Position numbers and translations under genes: made by a program. Shown in pieces: positions 5,317 through 5,614 of a stretch of 5,614 bases of DNA. The notes under the pieces are model-generated. The model did not search any database. It saw only the letters and a program-made list of their open reading frames with translations, and had not been told where the DNA came from. Where the stretch lies: positions 1 to 5,614 of the forward strand of contig JAHFLG010000060.1 of the NCBI GenBank assembly GCA_023244975.1, given 5' to 3'. Numbering within the stretch: position 1 is the first letter of the stretch; each line of letters begins with the position of its first letter. Source of the stretch: Candidatus Harrisonbacteria bacterium. Lineage in GTDB: Bacteria; Patescibacteriota; Minisyncoccia; UBA6257; 1-14-0-10-44-23.

Positions 5317-5614
5317 TATTTAAAAGGCTATTTTTGTATGTTTCCGGTTCATGAGGCTGTAACCTTACTAGTGTAGGCTTTTTTGGGTGTTTTTTAAAGA
5401 CTCCCTCTTCGGCTTCAATATCTGGGTAGTGCTCATCAAAATGTTCTTCTAGTGACGACTTAAGTTCATCTTGATCATACCCAACGGCAACGACGTCTGG
5501 TTTTATCCGTTTGATGATGGTCCAGCTTTCTGGTTCGTCGTCCCCTACCAAGATCTCATCGGCGATTCGTTCTTCTTTGAGCATGGCCCGGCGAGTCGCG
5601 GTGTTGTGGTGCGT
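5309..5614 (-). CDS. Cytidylyltransferase-fold nucleotidyltransferase, C-terminal part
   Basis: The frame is open to the right edge, so the N-terminus, including the expected HxGH nucleotide-binding motif, lies outside the window; the ATG at 5584 is internal. The visible 101 residues match the second half of the adenylyltransferase/cytidyltransferase (TagD/RibL-like) family: THHNTATRRAMLKEERIADE, then EILVGDDEPESWTIIKRIKP, DVVAVGYDQDE, and the tail VRLQPHEPETYKNSLL. GYDQ after a KPD strand is a hallmark of this group. Members join CTP or ATP to small phosphorylated compounds such as glycerol 3-phosphate or FMN; which one cannot be told here. An acidic and basic stretch (about EEHFDEHYPDIEAEEGVFKK) may be an insertion before the tail. 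The TGA stop overlaps the serS start by 8 bases. Confidence 0.8.
   Translation of the reverse strand, partial: THHNTATRRAMLKEERIADEILVGDDEPESWTIIKRIKPDVVAVGYDQDELKSSLEEHFDEHYPDIEAEEGVFKKHPKKPTLVRLQPHEPETYKNSLLNND

Noticed and set aside
4664..5323. Plus-strand and alternative-frame open frames over serS
   Set aside because: They are shadows of a full-length SerRS and no family resemblance is seen.
5309..5584. Complete 91-residue protein starting at 5584
   Set aside because: The frame continues upstream to the window edge with residues fitting the cytidylyltransferase family, so this ATG is internal.

Overview
All six recognisable genes lie on the minus strand, so the window reads right to left. 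In transcription order they are: the C-terminal part of a cytidylyltransferase-fold protein (5614-5309), seryl-tRNA synthetase (5316-4009), a transglutaminase-like protein (3616-2681), a DegT/DnrJ/EryC1/StrS aminotransferase (2583-1333), a FemAB-type peptidoglycan peptidyl-bridge transferase (1323-286), and the N-terminal part of a membrane protein with an FtsQ-like POTRA start (278-1).

The gene mix, near absence of Shine-Dalgarno sequences, short gaps between genes, an unusual SerRS active site and many small palindromic repeats suggest a candidate phyla radiation (Patescibacteria) genome. This is inference from style, not a marker-gene placement. TGA ends four genes right at the next junction or repeat, so TGA is a stop here. 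That argues against the Gracilibacteria/SR1 recoded lineages.

The last three genes look like a cell-envelope module. A PLP aminotransferase (probable amino-sugar maker), an aminoacyl transferase acting on lipid-linked peptidoglycan precursor and an FtsQ-like division protein lie 7-9 bases apart. The transglutaminase-like protein sits just upstream. The cytidylyltransferase and serS overlap by 8 bases and form a separate pair.

Two things stand out. First, palindromic repeats occur at most gene junctions and inside reading frames. They supply the last 11 residues of SerRS, the last 7 of the aminotransferase, an inserted loop in the FemAB protein and two perfect stem-loops inside the aminotransferase. 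Second, the 392-base gap between serS and the transglutaminase gene holds an island of about 270 bases at about 70% GC. It has strong hairpins and a coding-like third-position GC bias unlike anything around it. It could be foreign DNA, a structured RNA or an assembly chimera.
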